Shown here one piece after another: positions 15,529-24,271 of a stretch of 54,556 nucleotides of DNA. A model generated the notes under the pieces. It saw nothing but the letters and a program-made list of their open reading frames with translations, did no database searches and was not told the DNA's origin. Numbering within the stretch: position 1 is the stretch's first letter; each line of letters begins with the position of its first letter. The DNA lies in NCBI GenBank assembly GCA_002305765.1, contig DBQU01000023.1:1-54556 (forward strand), in the 5' to 3' direction. The translations under genes were made by a program, and so were the position numbers. Source of the stretch: Deltaproteobacteria bacterium UBA1386 (GTDB lineage Bacteria; Desulfobacterota; Syntrophorhabdia; Syntrophorhabdales; Syntrophorhabdaceae).

Positions 15529-15565
15529 ACTTTACAGTAAAGTTCGTATACTCTGTTCTACAGTA
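15529..15565. promoter_or_regulatory. Palindrome and repeated operator word upstream of the duplicated secreted gene
   Basis: ACTTTACAGTAAAGT (15529-15543) is a perfect 15-bp palindrome. Its core TACAGTA recurs at 15559-15565, 26 bp away, and a TATACT -10-like word lies between. This resembles a two-site operator. Confidence 0.45.
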
Positions 15566-15626
15566 CATTTTTGAGGTTCAGGTTTTGCGCCGTGTTGAAC
15601 GACAGACGTGAGGCAAGGGGGTTCGT

Positions 15627-16307
15627 ATGAAATGGTTATTGCTTGTCGTTTTTGTCCTGATGTCCGTATCGCCCGTTTTGGCCCAGACACAGATGTTCAA
15701 CAATCCCCGCGTGAACGGTTATGCCGTTGACCGGTGTCTGTACTCCGGCCAGCAGTGCAACCAGCCCGCGGCTGACGAGTTCTGCCGGCGCAACGGCTTC
15801 CAGAGGGCCCGGCGGTTTGCCTGGGACTTCATGGCGCCGACGCTCATCCTTGCCACCGGCCAGATCTGCAAGGTTCCGGGTAGGGGCGGCTGCGGAGGTT
15901 TCACCTTCATCGAGTGCCAGGCTCGCGGTCAGGGAGGAGGGGGATTCGGGCATGGAGAGCGCACCTTCAACAATCCCCGGATGAACGGTTATGCCGTTGA
16001 CCGCTGCCTGTACTATGGCCAGCAGTGCAACCAGCCCGCGGCTGACGAGTTCTGCCGGCGCAACGGCTTCCAGAGGGCCCGGAACTTCGCCTGGGACTTC
16101 ATGGCGCCGACGCGCATTCTCGCCACCGGCCAGATCTGCAACGTCCCGGGTAGGGGCGGCTGCGGAGGTTTCACCCGGATCACCTGCGTCGGCGGCCGGG
16201 GAGGAGGACCCAATCCACCCCCGCGGGGAGGCAAGGGCCCGGGCGACCCGTGCCAGACCAGGGAGGAGTGCCGCAGCGGGATCTGCCTCCTTGGAGTGTG
16301 CAATTGA
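15627..16307 (+). CDS. Secreted protein with duplicated Cys-rich domain
   Basis: This 226-residue protein has a signal peptide (KWLLLVVFVLMSVSPVLA) and two near-identical modules of 90 residues at about 25-100 and 113-190. Each runs from FNNPR(V/M)NGYAVDRCLY to GGCGGFT..(E/T)C and carries six to seven cysteines. Gly-rich linkers separate them. A third short Cys segment (DPCQTREECRSGICLLGVCN) ends the protein. The module resembles a secreted domain of unknown function seen in many bacteria (RLDxCL...CGxPAADxFC pattern). AAGGGGG precedes the ATG. Confidence 0.7.
   Translation: MKWLLLVVFVLMSVSPVLAQTQMFNNPRVNGYAVDRCLYSGQQCNQPAADEFCRRNGFQRARRFAWDFMAPTLILATGQICKVPGRGGCGGFTFIECQARGQGGGGFGHGERTFNNPRMNGYAVDRCLYYGQQCNQPAADEFCRRNGFQRARNFAWDFMAPTRILATGQICNVPGRGGCGGFTRITCVGGRGGGPNPPPRGGKGPGDPCQTREECRSGICLLGVCN
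15694..16215 (+). repeat. Tandem duplication, 270-bp period, inside the secreted gene
   Basis: The two module copies are offset by exactly 270 bp. A run from about 15750 to 15811 is identical to 16020-16081, and differences are few elsewhere, which indicates a recent duplication or gene conversion. Confidence 0.8.
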
Positions 16308-16440
16308 CCCCGGGAAAGAGCGCGGGGCGAGACCCGTTGGTCTGACCCTCGGCTCCGTCACCGCGGAGAAACGGGAGACGCTATTTCTTCGAAAAAAACA
16401 GCATCATGGGGCTGCCCGGGTGGCGGGACGAACCCGCGCG

Positions 16441-17226
16441 TCATCTGAAACAGGACCTGTCGATAACACCGAAGATCCTGTTGATGCGCTCCGACGGCGG
16501 CAGGGTTTCACGGATCATTTCAAGGTAACGACATTCCCTGACACGGTCCAGTGTGGGTTGGAAATTGACGTCAAAGACCCACCCTATCTGAAGCAGCTTA
16601 AAATCGTTCAGGTTTTTTATATGAGCCATGTTCACTATCCTTTTGTTCATGACGTCATGATAGACCTCTTCCGAGAATCCGGGCGTGTCGGGCAGGTCAA
16701 GCTCGATGGCTTTGTTGGGGTCTTTGTCCTTCCGCAAGTAGTGGTCCGTGACCACCTTCCATATGTCCAGCTTGTCGGCGTCGCGCACCAGCCTTGAGTA
16801 GAACAGGCACGTTTCGGACTCGTCGGACGGAAGCGAAGCCCTGTTGTGGTACCGTACAGACCTGACGATGAGGTCTCGTACCGCGTCGTCGAAAAGATCC
16901 AGTATCCCGGACCCCATGATCGTGGCCACGCCTAGCTCGGCATGGTTCTCAGATCTTCCATCCACGAAGGTGCGATAGCGCGCGTATTGCTCAAAACGGC
17001 CGACGTCATGGAGCATGGCTATGATCTCGGCCAAACGCAGCTCCTCCTCGTTCAAGCCCAGTCGCGTTCCCAGGGATGATATCTCCGCGCACACACGCAA
17101 GGTGTGCCATTTCTTCATGTCGATGCTCTGTTGCCTTTCGGGGTCGCTGTACTGGAATGTGTGAACGTAATCCCCAAACCACTCCTTCAGTTCCTCAACT
17201 CTTTCACTGCTGATCGATATCCGCAT
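16441..17226 (-). CDS. HD-domain phosphohydrolase
   Basis: This 261-residue cytosolic hydrolase has the metal-binding HD motif in IIAMLHDVGRFEQYARY, an upstream histidine (WHTLRVCAEI), downstream ENHAELG, and a later RDADKLDIW aspartate, as in YfbR/HDc-type nucleotide phosphohydrolases. The substrate cannot be named. The start MRISISSER is chosen because the frame upstream (open to 17397) is Arg/Gly-rich and unlike protein. It follows the ZIP transporter gene and a short orphan frame on the same strand. Confidence 0.8.
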   Translation of the reverse strand: MRISISSERVEELKEWFGDYVHTFQYSDPERQQSIDMKKWHTLRVCAEISSLGTRLGLNEEELRLAEIIAMLHDVGRFEQYARYRTFVDGRSENHAELGVATIMGSGILDLFDDAVRDLIVRSVRYHNRASLPSDESETCLFYSRLVRDADKLDIWKVVTDHYLRKDKDPNKAIELDLPDTPGFSEEVYHDVMNKRIVNMAHIKNLNDFKLLQIGWVFDVNFQPTLDRVRECRYLEMIRETLPPSERINRIFGVIDRSCFR

Positions 17227-17276
17227 TTCCCGGTTTCCCCTGTTATCCTTCGCCTTGTCCGACCCTCCCCCGGTTC

Positions 17277-17444
17277 TCAGGGTTTCGCCCACAGAAGGTC
17301 GTTGCCGAACTTTTGGAGCCACCATTCCTCGGCCGACAGGTACCTTTTGACCTCTTCCCCGGCAAAGGAATACTTGTATTCCTCGCAGTCGAACCACTCG
17401 TCGTACTGTTTCGCATTGCTCCGATACGGGTCGTCGTCAACCAT
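17277..17444 (-). pseudogene. Short ORF resembling a truncated SAM-methyltransferase N-terminus
   Basis: This 55-residue frame begins MVDDDPYRSNAKQYDEWFDC, like the first helix of UbiE-type class I methyltransferases (AxxYDxWF). It ends at ...FGNDLLWAKP before any SAM-binding GxGxG motif. GAGGCGG is directly upstream of its ATG, 14 bp after the ZIP gene stop. It is either a remnant after deletion or a real small protein of unknown role. Confidence 0.4.
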
Positions 17445-17457
17445 CCGCCTCACAACG

Positions 17458-18201
17458 TCAATTCCGTTGAAAACAATATGCGAGGGCGAACATCATGGCG
17501 AGGCCGACGGCGAAGAACAGGAAATGGAGTATCGCCCTCGGGAGGCTTTCCTGGGCCTTGATCTCCGGTATGAGGTCCGAGGCGGCAATGTAAATGAAGC
17601 TGCCCGCGCCGAAGAGCACCAGCCCCGATACGTTGAAACTCCGTGACGCGATCCATGCGATCAGCCCTCCCAGGGGAAAACTCAGGGCCGAGAAGAGATT
17701 CCACAGCAAAGCGCGACGTTTGGGCCAGCCGCCGTGGACGAGCACGCCAAAATCACCCAACTCCTGCGGGATCTCGTGGGCAGCCGCCGCGATCCATGCG
17801 ATCACACCCGCCTTCGGGGAAATGAGGAAGGTGCTTCCTATTCCAAGCCCTCCAAGAAAGTTGTGGACCGCGTCTCCGATGAGGATCAGGTAGGTGACGG
17901 GCTTCTTCGCTTCCGCGGGCTTGGAATGTGAATGATGCCAGTGGAGGAACTGCTCGAGCGCGAGAAACGCCGAGAAGCCGCCCATGAGCCACAATGCCGC
18001 GCCTAAAGGGGAAAGGAGTTTGCCGCCCTCCGGGATCATGTGAAAGAAACCGCCCCCGAGCAACGTGCCGGACGCCAGAGCGACGAGCGGCAGAAGTACA
18101 CGCTCCAGAACCACCGGTCCCAGCAAGGTGGTCAAACCACCTACCAGGGCGATGGCGCTCATCAAAAATCCGCCTCCGACAATGAAAATGAAAGTGTCCA
18201 T
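17458..18201 (-). CDS. ZIP-family divalent metal transporter
   Basis: This 247-residue inner-membrane transporter has about eight helices. The metal-site helices show the ZIP patterns GDAVHNFLGGLGIG (helix IV) and AAHEIPQELGDFGVLV (helix V). A His-rich loop (HWHHSHSK) lies between helices III and IV, as usual. The family imports zinc, iron or manganese. Its downstream neighbours on the same strand are the short 55-residue frame and an HD hydrolase, which gives no hint of the metal. Confidence 0.92.
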   Translation of the reverse strand: MDTFIFIVGGGFLMSAIALVGGLTTLLGPVVLERVLLPLVALASGTLLGGGFFHMIPEGGKLLSPLGAALWLMGGFSAFLALEQFLHWHHSHSKPAEAKKPVTYLILIGDAVHNFLGGLGIGSTFLISPKAGVIAWIAAAAHEIPQELGDFGVLVHGGWPKRRALLWNLFSALSFPLGGLIAWIASRSFNVSGLVLFGAGSFIYIAASDLIPEIKAQESLPRAILHFLFFAVGLAMMFALAYCFQRN

Positions 18202-18461
18202 CTCACGATTCCACGTTACATCCTACTTCTCGCCATCCCCTGCTGTCAAGACGACCTCAGCCTCGTGAAGCAATCGGGCGAAGATGTTACGCGCGGGGTT
18301 TATAACGGGTTAGGGAAACAGGGATGCGAAGGACACAAAACACCCTATCCCTGTCCACCGTGCGAGGGTAAACAGGGCTCGAAAATGGTCCTGGAGAAAA
18401 GCTCTTAGTTCAAGACCCTATGAGTTTGCGGCACATCGGGATATGAAACGGTAATTGTCCT

Positions 18462-18659
18462 TCAGTTCGCAGGGACCTTGTCAAGCGCTTCCGCCATGTC
18501 AATTCCCACGAACATGGTGCCTTTCCTGAAGACGGTTCCGGGTGCTACCCTGATTATCTTTCCCGTCTTCATGGTTATATCGGAGTTTTGGATACAAACC
18601 CAGGAGCCATCGGGCTTCTTCTCAAATTCCTTAAGATTGACTTTTGCTATCTCGTCCAT
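18462..18659 (-). CDS. Hypothetical small protein (65 residues)
   Basis: Not recognised. It begins MDEIAKVNLKEFEKKPDGSW and contains a beta-rich centre (ITMKTGKIIRVAPGTVFRKG) ending in VGIDMAEALDKVPAN. GAGGAG precedes the ATG; 24 upstream in-frame codons are not needed. Its composition is that of a stable soluble protein. No neighbour on the same strand is close enough to suggest a role. Confidence 0.6.
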   Translation of the reverse strand: MDEIAKVNLKEFEKKPDGSWVCIQNSDITMKTGKIIRVAPGTVFRKGTMFVGIDMAEALDKVPAN

Positions 18660-18799
18660 AATCCTACTCCTCTTTAAGGTAAATGCAATCATATTATATA
18701 GTAAAGAAACACCGCTTATGTCAATAGCCAAAGTGGTCCTGTTTCCCGGGGCTGCTTAGACGGTTCGCTTCCGTCCCGTCCCCCGTTTGATGTTCCGCC

Positions 18800-19219
18800 T
18801 CATTCTCCGACGCCCGATAACAGGGGCGGTCGCCCAGCGCGGCGTCTGATCCAGTTGATGGCCCGCAGCACCGGACGGCGCGAGACGATCCATCGTTCAA
18901 ACCGCCTCTTGCCCGGGAAGTTGAGGAGCATGGCGGCGACAAGGATCGTCAACAAGCCCTGGCCAGGCAAGACCAGCATGAGGAGGCCGGCGACAAGGAG
19001 GACGAACCCGAGGAGGTTCCTGCCGATCCTGACGATGCTTCTCAGCACGAAATGCCGGTCGGAGCGGGGGTGTCCGCAATCCTTCCCGGGGACGAAATAG
19101 TCGGAAGGGATCCGGATCACAAAGAAGGGAACGAGCGCGAGTGACACAATAAAGATCACCGTTGACGCCGCCGCCAGCCACGCCAGGAGGGTCTGATAAC
19201 TTCGTATCCACTCGACCAT
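18800..19219 (-). CDS. PGPGW-family small membrane protein
   Basis: This 139-residue inner-membrane protein has two or three helices. The defining segment is LPGQGLLTILVAAMLLNFPG followed by KRRFERWIV, the PGPGW motif region of a conserved family of unknown function. AAGGAG lies before the chosen ATG; an upstream ATG eight codons earlier lacks a ribosome-binding site. It is divergent from the aldehyde dehydrogenase gene. Confidence 0.82.
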   Translation of the reverse strand: MVEWIRSYQTLLAWLAAASTVIFIVSLALVPFFVIRIPSDYFVPGKDCGHPRSDRHFVLRSIVRIGRNLLGFVLLVAGLLMLVLPGQGLLTILVAAMLLNFPGKRRFERWIVSRRPVLRAINWIRRRAGRPPLLSGVGE

Positions 19220-19389
19220 GGGAACTATCTCCTTACTACTCATAGCACAGAAACCACCTCTCCGGGAAGATGACCCGTGGGCCTTGTCAACGGCTCTCCG
19301 GGGGAGATGGAGGAGAGTGTTGTGATGACCGGAAGTCTGTGCGAAAATGAAGGAAAGGGTTGTGAAAGCAAACTACATTGGAGGTCGAT

Positions 19390-20871
19390 ATGGCTGAGGA
19401 GTATAAGGCTCTGATAGGAGGAGAGTGGGTGGGCTCCACGACGGGCGAGACCATGGACGTGGTGAACCCCGCCACCGGTGACGTCGTGGCTAAGGTCGCG
19501 AAGTGCGGAACCGCTGAAGTCGACAGGGCGGTTCAGGCGGCGAGGAAGGCCGGCCCGGGCTGGGCGTCGAAGACGGTGGCGGAGCGTTCGAAGGTTCTCC
19601 TCAACCTTTCCCGGATCATCATGGAGCACCACGAGGAACTGGCAAAGCTGGAGACCCTGGAGCATGGGTCCCCGATACGGAAGACGATGAACTTCGATGT
19701 CCCCTTGTGCGCGGAGCAGTTCGAATACTTTGCCGGCATAGCCCGGGCCATGACGGGCGAAACGCTGCCCGTCGGCCCCTGGTGCACGTCCATGACGGTG
19801 AGGGAGCCCCTCGGCGTTGTGGCCCTTATCACCCCCTGGAACTTTCCCGCCCTCATGGTCGTGTGGAAGCTCGGAGCGGCCCTTGTCACGGGCAACACCT
19901 GCGTCGTCAAACCGCCGTCCATCGCGCCGCTGACGACCCTCAAGCTGGTGGAACTCGCCATGGAGGCCGGAGTCCCGGCGGGTGTCGTCAACGTGGTCAC
20001 CGGCCCGGGGGAGACGGTGGGAGAGGCGCTCGTCTCACACCCCGATGTCGCGAAGGTAGGGTTCACCGGGGACACGGCCACGGGAAAACGGATCATGAGC
20101 ATTGCCAGCGCGAACGTGAAGCAGGTGGGGCTCGAGCTGGGCGGGAAGAACGCCTTCGTCGTCCTTCCCGATGCCGACGTCGATTCCGCCGCGGAAGGGG
20201 CGGTCTGGGCCGCCTTCTTCAACTCAGGCCAGGTCTGCGCCGCCGCGAGCCGTTTCTACATCCACGAATCGATATACGACGAATTCGCGGAGAAGATGGT
20301 GGCCCTGGCCGTAACGCTCCGCGTCGGCGATCCCAGGAAGATGGAAACGGTGATAGGGCCACTGGCGTACAAAGAGCACCGCGACAAGGTCGAATGGTAC
20401 ATCGAGAGCGGCAGGAAGAGCGGCGCGAAGCTCCTCCTCGGCGGGCAGCGTCCCGACACGGACGAGACGAGAAAGGGCTTCTTCGTGGCGCCGACCATAT
20501 TCGGTGATTGCAGGAACGATATGGAAGTGATGAGGGAAGAGATCTTCGGCCCCGTCGCCGGGCTCGCGCGGTTCAAAACGGAGGAGGAGGCCATCGGCCT
20601 CGTCAACGACACCCCGTACGGTCTCTCGGCGTCCCTGTGGACGAAAGACGTCCGCAAGGGCCTCGCGCTGGCGGGTCGGATAAATGCCGGCACTGTCTGG
20701 ATCAACGAACACCTGATCATCTTCTGCGACACACCCTGGGGAGGATGCAAGCAATCGGGTTGGGGAAAGGACCTGTCGAAGATGGTCCTCGACGAGTACA
20801 CCATGACGAAGCATATCTATATCGATCTCACGGGCGAACGCGTCAAGCCCTGGTACGGACTGCTGAAGTGA
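19390..20871 (+). CDS. NAD(P)-dependent aldehyde dehydrogenase
   Basis: This 493-residue cytosolic enzyme oxidises an aldehyde to its acid. The catalytic C283 lies in NSGQVCAAASRFYIHE, the general base E249 in LELGGKNAFVV, and the nucleotide-binding GFTGDTATGKRI loop is intact. The C-terminal GCKQSGWGKDLSK and TMTKHIY resemble betaine-aldehyde and gamma-aminobutyraldehyde dehydrogenases, but the substrate is open. GGAGG is 5 nt before the ATG; a TTG at 19378 upstream is rejected. The gene is followed by a sensor gene and has no metabolic partner nearby. Confidence 0.93.
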   Translation: MAEEYKALIGGEWVGSTTGETMDVVNPATGDVVAKVAKCGTAEVDRAVQAARKAGPGWASKTVAERSKVLLNLSRIIMEHHEELAKLETLEHGSPIRKTMNFDVPLCAEQFEYFAGIARAMTGETLPVGPWCTSMTVREPLGVVALITPWNFPALMVVWKLGAALVTGNTCVVKPPSIAPLTTLKLVELAMEAGVPAGVVNVVTGPGETVGEALVSHPDVAKVGFTGDTATGKRIMSIASANVKQVGLELGGKNAFVVLPDADVDSAAEGAVWAAFFNSGQVCAAASRFYIHESIYDEFAEKMVALAVTLRVGDPRKMETVIGPLAYKEHRDKVEWYIESGRKSGAKLLLGGQRPDTDETRKGFFVAPTIFGDCRNDMEVMREEIFGPVAGLARFKTEEEAIGLVNDTPYGLSASLWTKDVRKGLALAGRINAGTVWINEHLIIFCDTPWGGCKQSGWGKDLSKMVLDEYTMTKHIYIDLTGERVKPWYGLLK

Positions 20872-20962
20872 GGGAAAGCGACGATCTGCCTTTTTAGCCA
20901 GACGGGGTAAACTTGATTGGCAAGGCCGTTACGGCGGGGTGGCGTGGGGACGAGACAATGAA

Positions 20963-22798
20963 ATGGTAGACGGCCGCGGTATAAAGTATTCAACCTGGTG
21001 CGCGTGTGCACTGGTCATTGCACTCGCGCTGTGGCTTCCTCACACCGCGGGTGCCCGGCAGGGCGCCAGGATCCTGCTTATCAATTCCTATCACCACGGG
21101 TTCAAGTGGTCCGACGACATCGTCTCCGGGGTCAGGTCGGCCCTCGATAAGGACGACGATCTGAGGATAGAATACATGGATGCGCGCAGGGTCTTCACTC
21201 CGGAGTATTTGGACAGCCTGCGCAAGTCTTTCCGCATCAAGTTCAAGGGTCATCGATACGACGTGATCATCGTCTCCGACGATCCGGCCCTCGACCTGAT
21301 GCTGGACCTTGGGCAAGACCTTTTTCCATCAACACCCGTTGTGTTTTGCGGGATCAACAACTTCTCCGACATGAGATTGATGGGGAAACATCTCTACACG
21401 GGTGTTGTCGAAGAGATAGACATCAAGGACACTCTCGAGGCGGCCCACGCCCTGTATCCGAAGGCCCGCAAAGTGATCGCTCCCGTCAACTCCAACGCGA
21501 CGGGAGTTTCGAACAGGCGCCTGCTGCAAGGCACCATCCCCGCGTTCAATGGCATCTTCGAGTTCGAGATAGTCGAGAACCCCGAGCTTGGACCCTTCCT
21601 TCAGCGCCTGAAAAGTCTGCGAAGGGATGACTACGTCATCCTGCTCACGGGGAGGTTCGAATCGTCGGCAGGAGAGATGATACCGATAGAGACGAGCACT
21701 TCTGAGATCGCGAAGGCGGGGATCCCGCTCTACAGCATGTGGGAGTATTATCTGGGCCACGGTATTGTGGGCGGAATGCTGACCAACGGTTTCTATCAGG
21801 GAAAGACGGCGGCCGGGATCGCCCGGAGGATACTGAACGGCGAGAAGGACATCCCGGTGATCAGGAAGAGCCCGAATCGGTATGCCTTCGATTTCAGGCA
21901 GCTCGAGCTTTTCGGGATCGCGGAGGACCTGCTGCCTGCCGGGAGCGTCGTCGTCAACAGACCGGTGTCGTTCTATGCCAGGCACGCCGATGCCATTCAC
22001 GCCGCTGTCGGGATCGTCCTTTTATGCCTCGGCATCATAGTCTTCCTGTCGATCATAATAGTCAAGAAGAACAGGGCCGAGAGGGAGCTGCGCCGCTACC
22101 AGGACAACCTGGAGGTCCTGGTGGAGGAAAGGACCGAGGGGCTCAATTTTGCCAACGCGGCACTGACGGCAGAGATACAGGAGCGCGAACAGGTCGAGGC
22201 GGCGCTTCGGGAGAGCGAGGAGAAATACCGTGTTCTCATCGAGAAGGCGAACGAAGCGGTCGTCATCGTGCAGGACGAGACCTTCGTTTTTGCGAACCCC
22301 AGGATGCACGATCTCGCGGGCGTACCGGCCGGGACCCTGGAGGGCAGGTCCTTTGTCGATCTCATCTGGCCCGACGACAGGGACATGGTCATGGGCAGGT
22401 ACAGGAAGCGGATCAGCGGCGAAAGCGTTCCCGACGCGTACGATTTCAGGCTCGTCGGCCCCGAAGGCGCATTCATCTGGGTTTTCCTGTCCGCCACCAC
22501 GATCCCGTGGAAAGGCAGGCCGGCAACACTCAACCTGCTGACGGACATATCGGACCGCAAGCTCGCGGAGGAGGAGCGGGAAAGGCTCATCACCGAGCTT
22601 CAGGAGGCCCTTTCCCAGGTCAAGGCGTTGAGCGGGTTGCTCCCCATCTGCGCCTCGTGCAAGAGGATAAGGAACGACGAGGGCAACTGGGAGCAGATGG
22701 AGGCGTACATAAGGGACCGGTCGGAAGCGAAGTTCTCCCACGGCATCTGCCCCGAGTGTGCCAGGAAGCTCTACGCAGACCAGTCCAGGAAGAAATGA
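20963..22798 (+). CDS. Periplasmic-sensor PAS protein with C-terminal CxxC/CxxC module
   Basis: This 611-residue membrane sensor begins with a signal/anchor helix, then an ABC-receptor-like periplasmic domain (about 30-330, from GARILLINSYHHGFKWSDDI). A transmembrane helix (about 345-367) leads to a coiled coil, and a PAS domain follows (about 425-545). The C-terminal module GLLPICASCKRIRNDEG...SHGICPECARKLY has paired CxxC motifs typical of a zinc ribbon. No kinase, cyclase or DNA-binding domain is present, so output must pass through the CxxC module or a partner. The start is uncertain: GTG at 20939 is an alternative. Confidence 0.85.
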   Translation: MVDGRGIKYSTWCACALVIALALWLPHTAGARQGARILLINSYHHGFKWSDDIVSGVRSALDKDDDLRIEYMDARRVFTPEYLDSLRKSFRIKFKGHRYDVIIVSDDPALDLMLDLGQDLFPSTPVVFCGINNFSDMRLMGKHLYTGVVEEIDIKDTLEAAHALYPKARKVIAPVNSNATGVSNRRLLQGTIPAFNGIFEFEIVENPELGPFLQRLKSLRRDDYVILLTGRFESSAGEMIPIETSTSEIAKAGIPLYSMWEYYLGHGIVGGMLTNGFYQGKTAAGIARRILNGEKDIPVIRKSPNRYAFDFRQLELFGIAEDLLPAGSVVVNRPVSFYARHADAIHAAVGIVLLCLGIIVFLSIIIVKKNRAERELRRYQDNLEVLVEERTEGLNFANAALTAEIQEREQVEAALRESEEKYRVLIEKANEAVVIVQDETFVFANPRMHDLAGVPAGTLEGRSFVDLIWPDDRDMVMGRYRKRISGESVPDAYDFRLVGPEGAFIWVFLSATTIPWKGRPATLNLLTDISDRKLAEEERERLITELQEALSQVKALSGLLPICASCKRIRNDEGNWEQMEAYIRDRSEAKFSHGICPECARKLYADQSRKK

Positions 22799-22910
22799 GC
22801 CTTCCCTCTTCCCCCCGATGATGGCAGTGATCCGCAGGTCGGCCGCCCCGTGTGGCGGGATCCTCGGAAACCGCTTGAAAAAATGACCCGAACGGGTGAA
22901 GCTGACAGGG

Positions 22911-23546
22911 ATGAACTCTCATTTCACCATATACACGGTATCCTGGGTCCTGTATTGCCTTCTGGCGCTCGTCATGTTCCTCCGGGACAGGCGTTCTTAC
23001 GCGGTAGCCCGGCGGGAATACTGGCGGGACCTCGTCAAACCATGGAAGGTCGTCACCTTTCTCGTTGCGGCCATATCCTTCATGGTCATGGCTCCCTACA
23101 CGGGCGATCCGACATGGGACGCCTTCGACGCAGGTTTCATGTCCCTGTTCACCTTCGCGAGCGCCCCCTTCGCCGTGGGGTCGCTGTACAGGATGGTTAC
23201 GGGAAGGCTGCCTGTCGGACAGCTCGTCGTCATATCCGCGGTCTGGATGTTCTCGGCGAGCTGGTGCTATGACATATACATCTTCCTTCGCGACGGGAGT
23301 TACCCCGTTACGTGGTCCTCGAACATCACGGCATCCTCCCTGCTCTATTTCCTTGCCGGGCTCCTGTGGAACCTGGACTGGAAGAAAGGGAAAGGAGTGA
23401 TACTGTCGTTCCGGGAAGAGACGTGGCCATACGCGTCCCGGGAAAGGGTATTCGGCAGGATCGTCTGGTTCGCGCTTCCCGTGATGATCCTCGTCGCGGT
23501 GCTCATGCTGTATTTCGTCTGGACCTACCTGCGCCCTTCCGGTTGA
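22911..23546 (+). CDS. Hypothetical six-helix membrane protein
   Basis: Unrecognised integral membrane protein of 211 residues with about six hydrophobic helices: IYTVSWVLYCLLALVMF, VVTFLVAAISFMVMA, LFTFASAPFAVGSLY, LVVISAVWMFSASWC, ASSLLYFLAGLLW and WFALPVMILVAVLMLYFVW. Basic loops are consistent with cytoplasmic ends. The start is uncertain; a GTG at 22896 is in frame and neither start has a good ribosome-binding site. It sits between a sensor gene and a convergent cupin gene. Confidence 0.6.
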   Translation: MNSHFTIYTVSWVLYCLLALVMFLRDRRSYAVARREYWRDLVKPWKVVTFLVAAISFMVMAPYTGDPTWDAFDAGFMSLFTFASAPFAVGSLYRMVTGRLPVGQLVVISAVWMFSASWCYDIYIFLRDGSYPVTWSSNITASSLLYFLAGLLWNLDWKKGKGVILSFREETWPYASRERVFGRIVWFALPVMILVAVLMLYFVWTYLRPSG

Positions 23547-23656
23547 GCGTCGATCCTCAGGCCTGCGAGCGGGGGTGCGTGCTGCCCGCTGGTCCGGCTT
23601 CCTGAGAGGGCCGGGACCGATCCTTTTCCCAAATAGTGGAAAGATCATCCGCCTTG

Positions 23657-24004
23657 TCACGCCTTTCGTTTGAGCCAGAAGTCGAAGGACCGTCCCGGGA
23701 TGAAGATGTCGATGCCGACGGACGGTTCGTCGAGGGGATTCGTGACGACGTGCTGTTCATTCCCGGGGATGTAGACCGCGTCGCCCTCATCCAGTGTCTC
23801 TTCCTCTGTGCCGGTGGTGATCGTGAGCTTGCCCTTCAGGACTATCAACACCTGCGAGTTTGGATGGTCGTGGTTCGGCGACGCGTGACGCGGCGGTTTC
23901 ACGAAGTGTTCGATGGAGATATCCTTTTCCGCGCAGAGGCTCACCCGCTTCCAGTCCTTTTCCGGCTCATAGCTTTCGGCACTTTCAAAACGAACTACCT
24001 TCAT
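23657..24004 (-). CDS. Cupin-domain protein
   Basis: This 115-residue single beta-barrel protein has cupin motif 1 HASPNHDHPNSQVLIVLKG and motif 2 in GDAVYIPGNEQHVVTN. The histidines and glutamate/glutamine expected to bind a metal are mostly present, so it may be an enzyme or a small-molecule sensor. The start at 24004 is supported by AAGGAGG. The frame is convergent with the upstream membrane-protein gene. No specific substrate can be assigned. Confidence 0.85.
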   Translation of the reverse strand: MKVVRFESAESYEPEKDWKRVSLCAEKDISIEHFVKPPRHASPNHDHPNSQVLIVLKGKLTITTGTEEETLDEGDAVYIPGNEQHVVTNPLDEPSVGIDIFIPGRSFDFWLKRKA

Positions 24005-24175
24005 TCCAGGCCTCCTTGCTGTTTTCAGGGACTTAAAGCCCCTGCCACGCACGATTCAAGTTCCACACCTTCATTTTCGTCTCATCGCGGGAAGAGGTCA
24101 ATGGAAAAAGGTGCCGCCTTGAGGGCTGTCCCGCCAGGGCGCTTCTGTTCGAGATCTATGTGGTTCGAGCGGTGA

Positions 24176-24204
24176 TTGCTATATCCCGTAAAGGCGTTTA
24201 TACT
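24176..24204 (+). promoter_or_regulatory. Promoter of the CheB-CheR-PAS gene
   Basis: TTGCTA (24176-24181), a 17-bp spacer and TATACT (24199-24204), leaving a leader of about 60 nt. Confidence 0.5.
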
Positions 24205-24271
24205 TGTGTTATCATTGTTGGGTTGACCGTCCGGATGTTTCTGCAGAAGACGGTCACTCAGGGGGGTGATG

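Noticed and set aside
18265..18408. 47-codon plus frame from a GTG, with CEGHKTPYPCPPCEGKQ
   Set aside because: The cysteine pattern is suggestive but there is no ribosome-binding site, no promoter and no start other than GTG; chance is more likely.
22896..22910. GTG start five codons upstream for the six-helix membrane protein
   Set aside because: No ribosome-binding site and no gain in hydrophobic or conserved sequence; kept only as an alternative.
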